A stretch of 64,000 nucleotides of DNA from Lachnospiraceae bacterium (GTDB lineage: Bacteria; Bacillota; Clostridia; Lachnospirales; Lachnospiraceae): contig JAQYAY010000020.1 in the NCBI GenBank assembly GCA_029338735.1, positions 1-64,000 on the forward strand. The letters are read 5' to 3'. How positions within the stretch are numbered: position 1 is the first letter of the stretch; every line of letters begins with the position of its first letter. Below the pieces are notes generated by a model, which did not search any database, had not been told where the DNA came from, and saw only the letters and a program-made list of their open reading frames with translations. The position numbers and the translations under genes are program-made. This document shows, piece after piece, positions 1 to 8,776 of the stretch.

Positions 1-2
1 TA

Positions 3-1763
3 AAAGCAGACTTTTATGAATCGGCTATGGAGCAGACTGCTGTTATCGCTGCCAGAATAGAAAAATCTAACGAGTCAAAGCTGGGCTTTTCAAAGGAACC
101 AAGGGCAAAAAAACATTCTCATACTGAAGTCATCAGTGAGGGCCTCGGTCATGGCTGGGGCGCATCTGTCTTCTTTTTCAAATCAATGCATAACAGATGG
201 CGCAGTGCTGGCAGAGGAATACTGACAAAGACCTCAGTTACATACATTGTTGCTACGATTATTGCCGGGTTTTTTGCAAAAGGACAGTGGAGTATGAACC
301 CGGCAACTGCTGCATTTATGGTACTGATGGCTTTTGTATTCTACAGGTCTATGGGCAATCCACTTGGTGAGGATACGAGGATGGGATTCTACCGGATGAT
401 TCCTGAGAGTCCGTGGAAGAAGCTTTTCTTTTCGCTGATTTCAGGAACAGTGAACTGCTGTATGGATATTCTGCCTTCACTGATTCTTATAGCAGTATTA
501 TTCCGACCGTCTGTATATCTGTTCCTGATGGGAACAGCTCTTATCATAACTATTGATTTCTATGCGACTACGGTCAGTGTATTTCTTGATTCATCGATAC
601 CACAGTCGGTCGACAGGGTAGTCAGGCAGCTGGTGCAGGCAGTCTTCCTGATGTTTGGACTGGTACCTGATATCATCATTCTGGTGACAGGATATATGAA
701 TGATCACATGATGGCGAATCTCCCATACTGTATCATTGCAAATCTGGTAGTCGGAATGATATTCTTTGCCATCACGCCGATTGTGATGGAAGATATGAGG
801 GTGCGTGTCACAAAGCTGTCTATTGATCAGTTCGCAGGTGATCTGAAGGTTATACGGAAAAATATTTCTCAGATCGGCTTTGGAATGGTGCTGATCATAG
901 TGTTTTCAGCGGCCGCGCAGATAGCGGTATCAGCTATTGTGCAGCATTTCAAATGGATTCTGGATACATCATGGGGTACATGGATTGTGACAATGCTTCC
1001 CGAATATCTGATAGGATTTCCTATAGGATATGCAGTCATAAGAAAAGTAAAGCCTGAGCCATATCATGACAGGTCTCTTGGCAGAAAAAATTTTCTTATG
1101 GCCGTTCCATCATCTGTTTTCATGACAGTGGCAGGAGCGCTAACAGGGAAGCTTATACTCTGGCTTATAGGTCTCTTACACCCGGTGCAGACCACAAGTG
1201 CAGTTGAGACGATGGCAGGGCAGGGTTCAGTTTTCTTACGGATACTTTTTATGGTGATCCTTGCACCGCTTATCGAGGAGTTTATTTTCAGGAAGACTCT
1301 TATTGACAGACTGAGGCCGTATGGAGAGACGACTGCTATCTTTTCCTCAGCCCTGGCATTCGGACTGTTCCATGGAAATTTCTCACAGATGTTCTATGCA
1401 TTCGGAATCGGGCTTATCTTCGGGACTATCTATGAGAAAACCGGCAGACTCAGATATAGTCTTGCACTACATATGATCATCAACTTCACAGGCGGTATCA
1501 TAGCACCGATGGTGGCCTCGGGCATTAAGGCAGATGCGCTGATCACAGAGCTGCCTGTCTCAGTGATCATTTATGCAGCGGTATATTATGGACTGGCTAT
1601 AATAGGAATCGCGACCTTCTTTATCTCTTATGCAAGGGTCGGATTCAGAAAGCAGGCAATGGAACTTCCGAAAGGAGCAGCTGCGGAGACTGTCTACGGT
1701 AATCCGGGAATGATCGCATTTTTTATCGTCTGTGCAGTCCTCGTGATCATTCAGACGTTCTGA
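3..1763 (+). CDS. Putative ABC-exporter-like membrane domain fused to CPBP (Abi/Rce1-type) intramembrane metalloprotease, 5' partial
   Basis: The reading frame is open to the left edge of the window with no stop before the first ATG at 27, and that ATG has no ribosome binding site, so the true start lies upstream. The visible part (about 587 codons) is a polytopic membrane protein. The first ~350 residues have many hydrophobic segments and resemble the putative ABC exporter family seen in clostridia (moderate confidence). The C-terminal ~180 residues carry CPBP protease motifs: a membrane-embedded EEFIFRK (EExxxR motif 1) and FGLFHGN (FxxxH motif 2), both intact. CPBP proteins are membrane endopeptidases related to Rce1, used in prenyl-protein processing or bacteriocin immunity. 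The substrate is unknown. An ABC ATPase gene may precede it outside the window. Confidence 0.75.
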   Translation, partial: KADFYESAMEQTAVIAARIEKSNESKLGFSKEPRAKKHSHTEVISEGLGHGWGASVFFFKSMHNRWRSAGRGILTKTSVTYIVATIIAGFFAKGQWSMNPATAAFMVLMAFVFYRSMGNPLGEDTRMGFYRMIPESPWKKLFFSLISGTVNCCMDILPSLILIAVLFRPSVYLFLMGTALIITIDFYATTVSVFLDSSIPQSVDRVVRQLVQAVFLMFGLVPDIIILVTGYMNDHMMANLPYCIIANLVVGMIFFAITPIVMEDMRVRVTKLSIDQFAGDLKVIRKNISQIGFGMVLIIVFSAAAQIAVSAIVQHFKWILDTSWGTWIVTMLPEYLIGFPIGYAVIRKVKPEPYHDRSLGRKNFLMAVPSSVFMTVAGALTGKLILWLIGLLHPVQTTSAVETMAGQGSVFLRILFMVILAPLIEEFIFRKTLIDRLRPYGETTAIFSSALAFGLFHGNFSQMFYAFGIGLIFGTIYEKTGRLRYSLALHMIINFTGGIIAPMVASGIKADALITELPVSVIIYAAVYYGLAIIGIATFFISYARVGFRKQAMELPKGAAAETVYGNPGMIAFFIVCAVLVIIQTF

Positions 1764-1778
1764 AGTCTTATCATACTC

Positions 1779-1807
1779 TTGAATAATTTATGAATATTTG
1801 ATAAAGT
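1779..1807 (+). promoter_or_regulatory. Candidate sigma-A promoter for the hybrid kinase gene
   Basis: TTGAAT at 1779-1784 and TAAAGT at 1802-1807 are separated by 17 bases, about 40 bases upstream of the chosen start at 1848. The -10 matches the consensus at four positions. The same TAAAGT -10 with 17-base spacing is seen upstream of proA. Confidence 0.4.
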
Positions 1808-1847
1808 ATGTATGTAATTTGCAAAGAGAATGAAAGGATGTCTTTTA

Positions 1848-4025
1848 ATGCAGATATCATACAATATATGGTTTGAAGTCTCGGCATCCATTGTACTTGC
1901 CGTAATGGCGGTATATCTGCCTCTGCAGTATGATATGCGGCTTGCCCGTAACAGGGGCTTTTTTCTGTTTGCGATAATGGGCCTTGCCGTCAATGTTCTG
2001 GATGTTGTGACTGCTATCACGATCAGTAACAGTTACAGAATTTCAACCTCATTAAATCTCTTCCTTAATACAGTCTATTTCATGTGCCTTGGGCTTATTG
2101 GCATGTTTTTTGTCAGATATTCTTATATCATTGCACCGGAGAGGGATAAAAGGGCAGACAGATATATTTCGCAATTTACACTGCTGATGTTTGCAGTGTA
2201 TATAGTGCTTCTTATAATAAATATTCCGACTGGGATCATATTTTCATTTACCAGATACCAGTATGTGCATGGGCCACTGTATATGATAGTGTTCTTTTAC
2301 CCATATCTTATGGTCGGACTGGCTTTTATAAGGATGCTTGTATTTGCTGATGAGCTACAGGACATAAAGAAAAAGATACTCATGATATTCTGTTTTTCAT
2401 TCTGCGTTGCAGCATCATTACTGCAGCTTATATTTTTTCCAAGGGTTCTTCTGTCACTGTTCGCACTTTCAGTCGGAATGATTTTCACGATGATGCTCAT
2501 GGAGACGCCGGATTATCAGTCACTTCTTCTGTCAATGGAGAAGCTTAAAGAGGCAGAGAAATTCGAAAAAGACACATCTGAGAAGCTTCAGAAATCGTCC
2601 AGGGAAAAGAATGATTTTCTAGCAGAGCTTGCGCATATGCTGCGTACTCCTATTAATGCAGTCGTGGGGTATTCGGAGCTTATATTAAAGGATCAGACCA
2701 ATGCACTAAATGATGCCAGACAGATAATGAGAGCAGGAACGGATCTGCTGTCGATGACTGAGAACATCAATAATATGTTAGAGCTGGAAGATAATGTTCT
2801 TTCAATCAGGGAGGATAATTACAGTACGTCGGAGCTGATACAGGATATGAAGCAGCAGCTGTACCTGTACAACAAGGACAAGAAACTCGATGTTGAACTT
2901 AATATAGATCCGGGACTTCCTGAGGTGCTTACAGGTGACAGGATAAGGATCCTGCAGATCATGAATGTACTGGTGTCAGATGCTATAAGGGACTCAGATA
3001 CGGGCAGCATCATAATTGACATTGATCATGGCGGAGCCGGATTCACGTATTCTGTTGAAAATACGGGAAACAGCCGGAATGATGATGAAAATGCAGATGC
3101 AGTGACTGAGCTCGGACTTAGATTTGCCAGGAAGATGCTCGGTCTGATGGGATCGGAGCTGAAGCATGATGAATCTGAGTCGTGGAACAGGTACTGGTTC
3201 TATCTGGCACAGAAATCGGCTACATCATCTATACTCGGTGAAGACCGGGCAAATGAGCTGATGCAGATGACAGCCGTAGATGATGAGATTAATGTCAGCT
3301 ACAGGAGACCGGTTCTTGTCGCAGACGATACTGAGATGAACCGTGATATCATTACACAGATGCTCACCGCTAAAGGGTACAGAGTAGATACGGCAAAGAA
3401 TGGAGAAGAAGCCGTAGAGATGGTAAGAAAGGCAGAACAGCCATATTCAATCATTTTTATGGATGACATGATGCCTGTACTCAATGGTATTGAGGCTCTT
3501 AAGGAGATAAGGGATGAGAATCTCTCACCCAAAACACCTATAATCGCACTTTCTACAGATGCCACTACAGATTCACAGAGAAGGTTCATAAGACTTGGAT
3601 TTGCATCATATATTTTAAAGCCTGTAACCGAAGAAAAAATTATGGCAGCAATCAGAAAATATATGTCGGATAAGACAATCCGCAGCAGCATTTATACTCT
3701 TAAGAAGAAGGAACAGCCAAAGGAAGAAAAGCAGAAGAAGACACTTCGCATTGAAGACAGTGATGAACTCGAGAAGCAGATTATGACGCTCGTATTAAGC
3801 GATGAATACCAGATAGTAAATGATGGATGGGCTTCAGTGTATATCACTGACAGCATGGAAATGCTCTCACATGCAAGGCCAGCCATATTTATCACAGATG
3901 GTAATGATGGAGGTATGGCTATGGCACTTGGTGCCAGTGAAGTGATAGAAAGACCGGTTGTAGCAGGGCTGTTAAGAAAAAGACTCGTAGGTGTATTATC
4001 AGATGAAAGGCGACAGGGCAGATGA
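1848..4025 (+). CDS. Membrane hybrid histidine kinase/response regulator with degenerate ATPase domain
   Basis: A sensor of about 725 residues. I chose ATG 1848 over ATG 1830 because AAAGGA lies 9 bases before it. Order: about seven membrane helices (residues 5-215), an ETPDY linker, a coiled coil, then a DHp helix with the phospho-acceptor His (AHMLRTP, about residue 263). The ATPase domain is eroded: the N-box reads LVSDAIRD, with Asp where Mg-binding Asn is expected, and the G1 box reads ENTGNS instead of DxGxG. The receiver domain is intact, with the phospho-acceptor Asp in FMDDMMP (about residue 539), an early acidic pair (VADD) and LKP. A ~100-residue tail looks like a worn second receiver. 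It may accept phosphate made by another kinase rather than autophosphorylate (inference). Its stop overlaps the next gene as ATGA. Confidence 0.85.
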   Translation: MQISYNIWFEVSASIVLAVMAVYLPLQYDMRLARNRGFFLFAIMGLAVNVLDVVTAITISNSYRISTSLNLFLNTVYFMCLGLIGMFFVRYSYIIAPERDKRADRYISQFTLLMFAVYIVLLIINIPTGIIFSFTRYQYVHGPLYMIVFFYPYLMVGLAFIRMLVFADELQDIKKKILMIFCFSFCVAASLLQLIFFPRVLLSLFALSVGMIFTMMLMETPDYQSLLLSMEKLKEAEKFEKDTSEKLQKSSREKNDFLAELAHMLRTPINAVVGYSELILKDQTNALNDARQIMRAGTDLLSMTENINNMLELEDNVLSIREDNYSTSELIQDMKQQLYLYNKDKKLDVELNIDPGLPEVLTGDRIRILQIMNVLVSDAIRDSDTGSIIIDIDHGGAGFTYSVENTGNSRNDDENADAVTELGLRFARKMLGLMGSELKHDESESWNRYWFYLAQKSATSSILGEDRANELMQMTAVDDEINVSYRRPVLVADDTEMNRDIITQMLTAKGYRVDTAKNGEEAVEMVRKAEQPYSIIFMDDMMPVLNGIEALKEIRDENLSPKTPIIALSTDATTDSQRRFIRLGFASYILKPVTEEKIMAAIRKYMSDKTIRSSIYTLKKKEQPKEEKQKKTLRIEDSDELEKQIMTLVLSDEYQIVNDGWASVYITDSMEMLSHARPAIFITDGNDGGMAMALGASEVIERPVVAGLLRKRLVGVLSDERRQGR

Positions 4026-7000
4026 AAAATAAAAAGATCTGGATATCTCTTATTACGGTAATATCGGTACTGATCAATATATCAGGGCGTTATCTCACCG
4101 ATGCATTCTCACTTCCACTCTGGGCTGATTCACTGGGGACACTGTTCTCGGCATATTTTCTCGGACCGGTGAGTGGAGCCGTAGTTGGTGCAGCGTCTGA
4201 TGTAATAATCGGAATGGGAAATATAGAGACGCTGTATTATGCGATAGTTGCAATAGGCATAGGTATCAGTGCAGGATATGCAGCCAGAAAGGGAATATTT
4301 GACTCATTCTTCACGTCTGTATCATATGCGAGCCTGCTTGCAATTTTTGCAATTATAATATCTACAATAGTCGATATAATATGTCTGTCAGGTAATACAG
4401 GCAATATATGGGGAGATGCAGTTATCAAATTCTTTACCGCAAGAGGAATGAACAGATACGCGGCCTGCCTTATAGGACAGTTCTACATTGAATTTATAGA
4501 TAAGGTGGCTACGGTTGCATTATTTTATCTGATATTAATGCTGTACAGATATCTGAAAAAAAATAAAAGGCCGATCATTAAAAAGAATAAGCAGGCCGCA
4601 GCGGCTGTACTTGCAATCATGCTCTTACTTCCTGTGGCAGGTCTCATAACACCTGCACAGGCACATCAGACAGATGATTTTGATTCATCTGTTATCAGAT
4701 CTTTTAATGAGTCAAACGGACTGACTCCGGGACATGCAACGAGCATAGCTACGACCAGAGACGGAATGCTCTGGATAGGTACATATGCCGGATTATATTT
4801 ATATAATGGTAAGACTTTCGAGCATTTTGATGCACCTGAGATAAAGAATGTCAACTGCCTATATACAGACAGCGAGGGCAGACTGTGGGTTGGAACCAAT
4901 GACAGTGGTCTGGCAATTGTGATAAATGGAACTCTGGCCAATGTCATAGATGAAGACAACGGGCTGTGTTCCAACTCGATACGTACTATAGTCCAGGCTT
5001 CTAACGGAAATGTCTATGTAGGAACATCTGATTACATGCAGATTGTGAGCCTGTCAAACGGAATCAGTGTAGTCGGTGAGCTGAAGAAAATAATATATGC
5101 TGCAAGATCAGCTGTAGACAACGAAGAACATGCTGTATGTACAGGCAGTAGTGGTAATCTGTATCTGATAAAAGAAGACAGGATAACAGATGTTATCAGG
5201 CCAACGGGTTCTAAGATATTTTCATCTGTTGATTTTGGCTCAGATGGAAAAATATATGCAGGAACCACTGAGGGTAATATATACATCATAGATGTAAGAA
5301 ATGACAGACTATTTGAGGAGACTGAGATCAGATCTGAAATTGGCAGTGTTGTAAATCAGATAATCCCTTCTGACGGCGATTACCTGACCGTAATATGTGA
5401 TAATGGAATGTATCGTGTATATTCAGATGGCTCGAGACAGCTTATCGGATCAGATGAGTTCAGATATTCACTTCAGTCGGCATGCTATGATTACCAGGGC
5501 AATCTCTGGGTCACTTCATCGAGACTCGGTCTCATGGAAGTGTCACCTTCAGCCTATAAAGATATATTCAATACATATGATATCAGTAAGCGGATTGTCA
5601 ATGCAGTCATGCCTGTTGGTAATATGATCTATGTAGGATGTGATGACGGACTCATAATAATTGATGAAAACAGCGGAAAATTAATAGAAAATAATTTTAC
5701 CAGGGCTCTCTCAGGAAGCAGGATCAGAGATCTGTCGAGAGACAGTTCAGGAAATATATATGCAGCCAGTTATTCCAAAGGGCTAGTAAGTCTGGGGAAG
5801 AATGGAAAGCTTAAATATTATAAAGGCAGTAATTCACCGGGACTTAAGACAAGGACAGTTCTGGCATTAAATGACGGCAATGTTGTAGCATCCGGTGATA
5901 AAGGAATTTCATTTATCAGAAATGGCAGAGCAGCTAATCTGATACCTTACGGTGATGAACTGGGAGGTGTATCTGTACTCTGCATAACAGAGCTTTCCGA
6001 CGGGACTCTTGCGGCTACTACCGACGGTAATGGATATTTTATTTTATCAGGTGAGAAGGTAGTAAAACACTATACCAGGAAGGATGGTCTGGGTTCTGAT
6101 GTAATCCTTAAGGCTGTTAATACAACAAAGGCTGACACATATTTTCTTGTGACAAGTAATGGTATCAGTGTCTGTGAAGATGGAAAGATCAGGAACTTAA
6201 ATGATTTCCCATACAGTAATAATTATGATATTATCGAGACTGAGGATGAGAACTGCTATGTGACAGGAAGTGCCGGGATATATATTACTTCTCTTGATGA
6301 TCTGCTTGATAATGACGGAAAAGAAGCACTGCTATCAGGAACGCCTGAGGGACTGCCATATAATCTCACTGTCAATTCATGGAATTATCACAAGGGAAAG
6401 TACCTGTATATCTGCGGTAATGAAGGAATAATCCGGGCAGATACCAGCAAATTGTCATATGTGGACTCTACCCCCAGACTGTTTATTAAGAGTGTTAAAG
6501 CAGGAGGACGGTCATATCAGACAGATGATGATTATGACATAGTGATTCCAGAAAGTGCCGGAAAGATAACAATAACTCCACTGGTGATTAACTTTGATAT
6601 GATCGATCCTATTCTGAGCTACAAGATGAACGATGGTAAGGGCAAATGGCATGATGTGAGTGTATCGGATCTGTCAGATCTTACTTTTTCAGGTCTTAAG
6701 GCCGGCAGATATACTCTTCAGATGGCTGTTCGGGACAGTACAGGTAATACGCTTGAAGAGAATTCATTTACATTCAGGGTATCAGAAGAATTGTATGAGA
6801 GAGCTGTCTTCAAGGCATATCTGATAATAGTCATCCTTATTTTTATAGGCTGGGTTACCTGGTTCTTCACCCATCTGTTCTTAGTGACAAGAGCCAGGCA
6901 GACCGAGGCAGCCCTTGAAATCGCAAAGAAACAGGTTGAAATGGGTAATGAATCTGTACTTGCCATGGCAAAGGCACTTTTCTCCAAGGACAGACGTACC

Positions 7001-7558
7001 GGCGAGCACTGCCACAGGGTGGCATACTATGCGCAGAAGCTTGCAAAGGCATACGGATTCTCGGATAAAGATACCAGGAACCTGAAGAAAGCAGCACTTC
7101 TTCATGATATAGGTAAGATAGCAATTCCTGATTCCGTGCTCAACAAGCCGGCGAGGCTGACCGACGAGGAATATGCAGTCATGAAGACTCATACGACTGC
7201 CGGAGCTGAGATCCTTAAAGGATTTACAATCGTCGATCATGTGTCCGAAGGCGCCAGATATCATCATGAGAGGTATGATGGAAAAGGATATCCGGAAGGT
7301 ATATTTGGAGAGAACATACCTCTGTATGGACGTATTATAGCCGTTGCGGATACATTTGATGCAATGACAGCCAACAGGGTGTACAGAGGTGCTCTTGACA
7401 TGGATCATGTAATGCAGGAGCTTAAGGACGGCAGAGGCACACAGTTTGACCCGTATCTTGATGATCTGTTCATGGATCTTATCGAGAAAGGTGAGATCGA
7501 TCCTAAGAAGACCTTCGAGAAGTTCAGGGGCAGAGACCTGACGGAGGATATAGAGTGA
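4022..7558 (+). CDS. ECF-S-like membrane domain / beta-propeller / Y_Y_Y / HD-GYP c-di-GMP phosphodiesterase sensor
   Basis: A 1178-residue signalling protein, translationally coupled to the upstream kinase (ATGA overlap). Residues 1-185 form about six membrane helices resembling the substrate-binding S component of ECF vitamin transporters (for example ADSLGTLFSAYFLGPVSG). Another hydrophobic segment ends near residue 215 with a signal-peptide-like PAQA. Residues ~225-830 are repeated two-component-regulator propeller blades (W-I/V-G-T, G-L/I, D-G patterns), followed by a Y_Y_Y-type domain to ~925, a membrane helix (~932-955) and a short coiled coil. The C-terminal HD-GYP domain is intact: LLHDIGKIAIPD, HHERYDGKGYPEG, ADTFDAMT. 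HD-GYP enzymes hydrolyse cyclic di-GMP (some cGAMP). The propeller would sense an extracellular ligand. The ECF-S-like assignment is from pattern only. Confidence 0.85.
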   Translation: MKNKKIWISLITVISVLINISGRYLTDAFSLPLWADSLGTLFSAYFLGPVSGAVVGAASDVIIGMGNIETLYYAIVAIGIGISAGYAARKGIFDSFFTSVSYASLLAIFAIIISTIVDIICLSGNTGNIWGDAVIKFFTARGMNRYAACLIGQFYIEFIDKVATVALFYLILMLYRYLKKNKRPIIKKNKQAAAAVLAIMLLLPVAGLITPAQAHQTDDFDSSVIRSFNESNGLTPGHATSIATTRDGMLWIGTYAGLYLYNGKTFEHFDAPEIKNVNCLYTDSEGRLWVGTNDSGLAIVINGTLANVIDEDNGLCSNSIRTIVQASNGNVYVGTSDYMQIVSLSNGISVVGELKKIIYAARSAVDNEEHAVCTGSSGNLYLIKEDRITDVIRPTGSKIFSSVDFGSDGKIYAGTTEGNIYIIDVRNDRLFEETEIRSEIGSVVNQIIPSDGDYLTVICDNGMYRVYSDGSRQLIGSDEFRYSLQSACYDYQGNLWVTSSRLGLMEVSPSAYKDIFNTYDISKRIVNAVMPVGNMIYVGCDDGLIIIDENSGKLIENNFTRALSGSRIRDLSRDSSGNIYAASYSKGLVSLGKNGKLKYYKGSNSPGLKTRTVLALNDGNVVASGDKGISFIRNGRAANLIPYGDELGGVSVLCITELSDGTLAATTDGNGYFILSGEKVVKHYTRKDGLGSDVILKAVNTTKADTYFLVTSNGISVCEDGKIRNLNDFPYSNNYDIIETEDENCYVTGSAGIYITSLDDLLDNDGKEALLSGTPEGLPYNLTVNSWNYHKGKYLYICGNEGIIRADTSKLSYVDSTPRLFIKSVKAGGRSYQTDDDYDIVIPESAGKITITPLVINFDMIDPILSYKMNDGKGKWHDVSVSDLSDLTFSGLKAGRYTLQMAVRDSTGNTLEENSFTFRVSEELYERAVFKAYLIIVILIFIGWVTWFFTHLFLVTRARQTEAALEIAKKQVEMGNESVLAMAKALFSKDRRTGEHCHRVAYYAQKLAKAYGFSDKDTRNLKKAALLHDIGKIAIPDSVLNKPARLTDEEYAVMKTHTTAGAEILKGFTIVDHVSEGARYHHERYDGKGYPEGIFGENIPLYGRIIAVADTFDAMTANRVYRGALDMDHVMQELKDGRGTQFDPYLDDLFMDLIEKGEIDPKKTFEKFRGRDLTEDIE

Positions 7559-7568
7559 GGAGGCATTG

Positions 7569-8771
7569 ATGAAAGAGAAAAAAATACTTCCTGTCGTAAT
7601 AGTATCAGCGGCTATATGTATTATTTGTGCATTTGTAATTAGAGGACTGTACCGGAGTGTCCATACCAGAAAGGACAAGATTCTTGTGGGTATGATCTGT
7701 GATGGAGATGAAGGTACTCTTTATTCACAGAATTTCTATCAGGCACTGTCTTCCATACAGGCAGAATATGGTGACAGGGTAAAGTGTGATATCAGAAGCA
7801 ATATTACGGCTGATAAATGTGAGGATATTATTACAGAGCTTATCGATGAGGGTGCTGACCTGATAATCACCAACAGCTATGGATACGGAGAACCTGCAAA
7901 GAAAATGGCCGGAAAATATCCGAAGGTCCAGTTTGTACAGGCGACTCAGGAGAATGCCAATGAATCACCGGTATTTTCCAATTATCATACCTTCATGGGA
8001 CGTATATATGAAGGCAGATATATTGCCGGACAGGTGGCCGGAAGAAAACTGGCATCACTTATCAGCACAGGAGCGATCACAAAGGATCAGGCTGTAGTCG
8101 GTTATGTAGGCGCTTATCCGAATGCAGAAGTTATTTCGGGCTTTACGGCCTTTTATCTGGGTGTAAAGGATCAGTGTCCTTCGGCTGTGATGAAAGTCAG
8201 ATATACTGATACCTGGACGAGTTATCAGAAGGAATATGATGTGGCCAGACAGCTGATAGATGAAGGTTGTGTGATCATATCGCAGCATTCGGATACTACA
8301 GGGCCTGCTGTGGCATGCGCTGATGCTGATAGATCTACAACAGTATTTCATGTAGGATATAATCAGAGCAGCATCAGTATAGCACCTAATACATCACTTA
8401 TTGCTACAAAAATTGAATGGACACCATATCTGCAGGCTGCAGTAAAGGCCGTTCTGTATGATAAAAAGATTGAAGACGTGGTAAAGGCAGACATACATGG
8501 TCAGGATGCCGGAGCAGGATTTGACGAAGGATGGGTCAGAATGCTCACGCTCAATAAGGCAATCGCAGCAGATGGGACACAGGAGATGATAAATAGAAGC
8601 ATTGAAGGCTTTAAGAAGGGCAGCATCCATGTGTTCAGAGGTGATTACAAGGGAACTGACCCGAATGATATCAGCCGTACAGTCAATCTGAACAAAGAAT
8701 ACATAGAGAACAAGAATCAGAGTGCACCAACGTTCTGCTATATTATCAATGGTATTTCGGTAGAAAACTGA
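7569..8771 (+). CDS. BMP-family (basic membrane protein, PnrA/Med-like) substrate-binding protein, membrane-anchored
   Basis: A protein of about 400 residues. The start at 7569 is set by AGGAGG at 7558-7563, five bases upstream; the TTG at 7566 is too close. One N-terminal hydrophobic helix (PVVIVSAAICIICAFVI) anchors it, with no lipobox Cys, followed by a BMP periplasmic-binding fold (LVGMICDGDEGT, ADLIITNSYGYG, VQATQENA, VGYVGAYPNAEVISGF, DTWTSYQKEYDVA). BMP proteins usually bind nucleosides for ABC import. Here no permease or ATPase partner is nearby, and the gene is the last of a signalling operon, 8 bases after the HD-GYP gene. It may present a ligand to the membrane sensors (inference). 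It ends 5 bases from the end of the convergent kinase gene. Confidence 0.85.
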   Translation: MKEKKILPVVIVSAAICIICAFVIRGLYRSVHTRKDKILVGMICDGDEGTLYSQNFYQALSSIQAEYGDRVKCDIRSNITADKCEDIITELIDEGADLIITNSYGYGEPAKKMAGKYPKVQFVQATQENANESPVFSNYHTFMGRIYEGRYIAGQVAGRKLASLISTGAITKDQAVVGYVGAYPNAEVISGFTAFYLGVKDQCPSAVMKVRYTDTWTSYQKEYDVARQLIDEGCVIISQHSDTTGPAVACADADRSTTVFHVGYNQSSISIAPNTSLIATKIEWTPYLQAAVKAVLYDKKIEDVVKADIHGQDAGAGFDEGWVRMLTLNKAIAADGTQEMINRSIEGFKKGSIHVFRGDYKGTDPNDISRTVNLNKEYIENKNQSAPTFCYIINGISVEN

Positions 8772-8776
8772 TAACA

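Noticed and set aside
6881..7678. A 265-codon open frame antisense to the HD-GYP domain
   Set aside because: The plus strand carries all HD-GYP catalytic motifs; the antisense frame has no recognisable domain or start signal.
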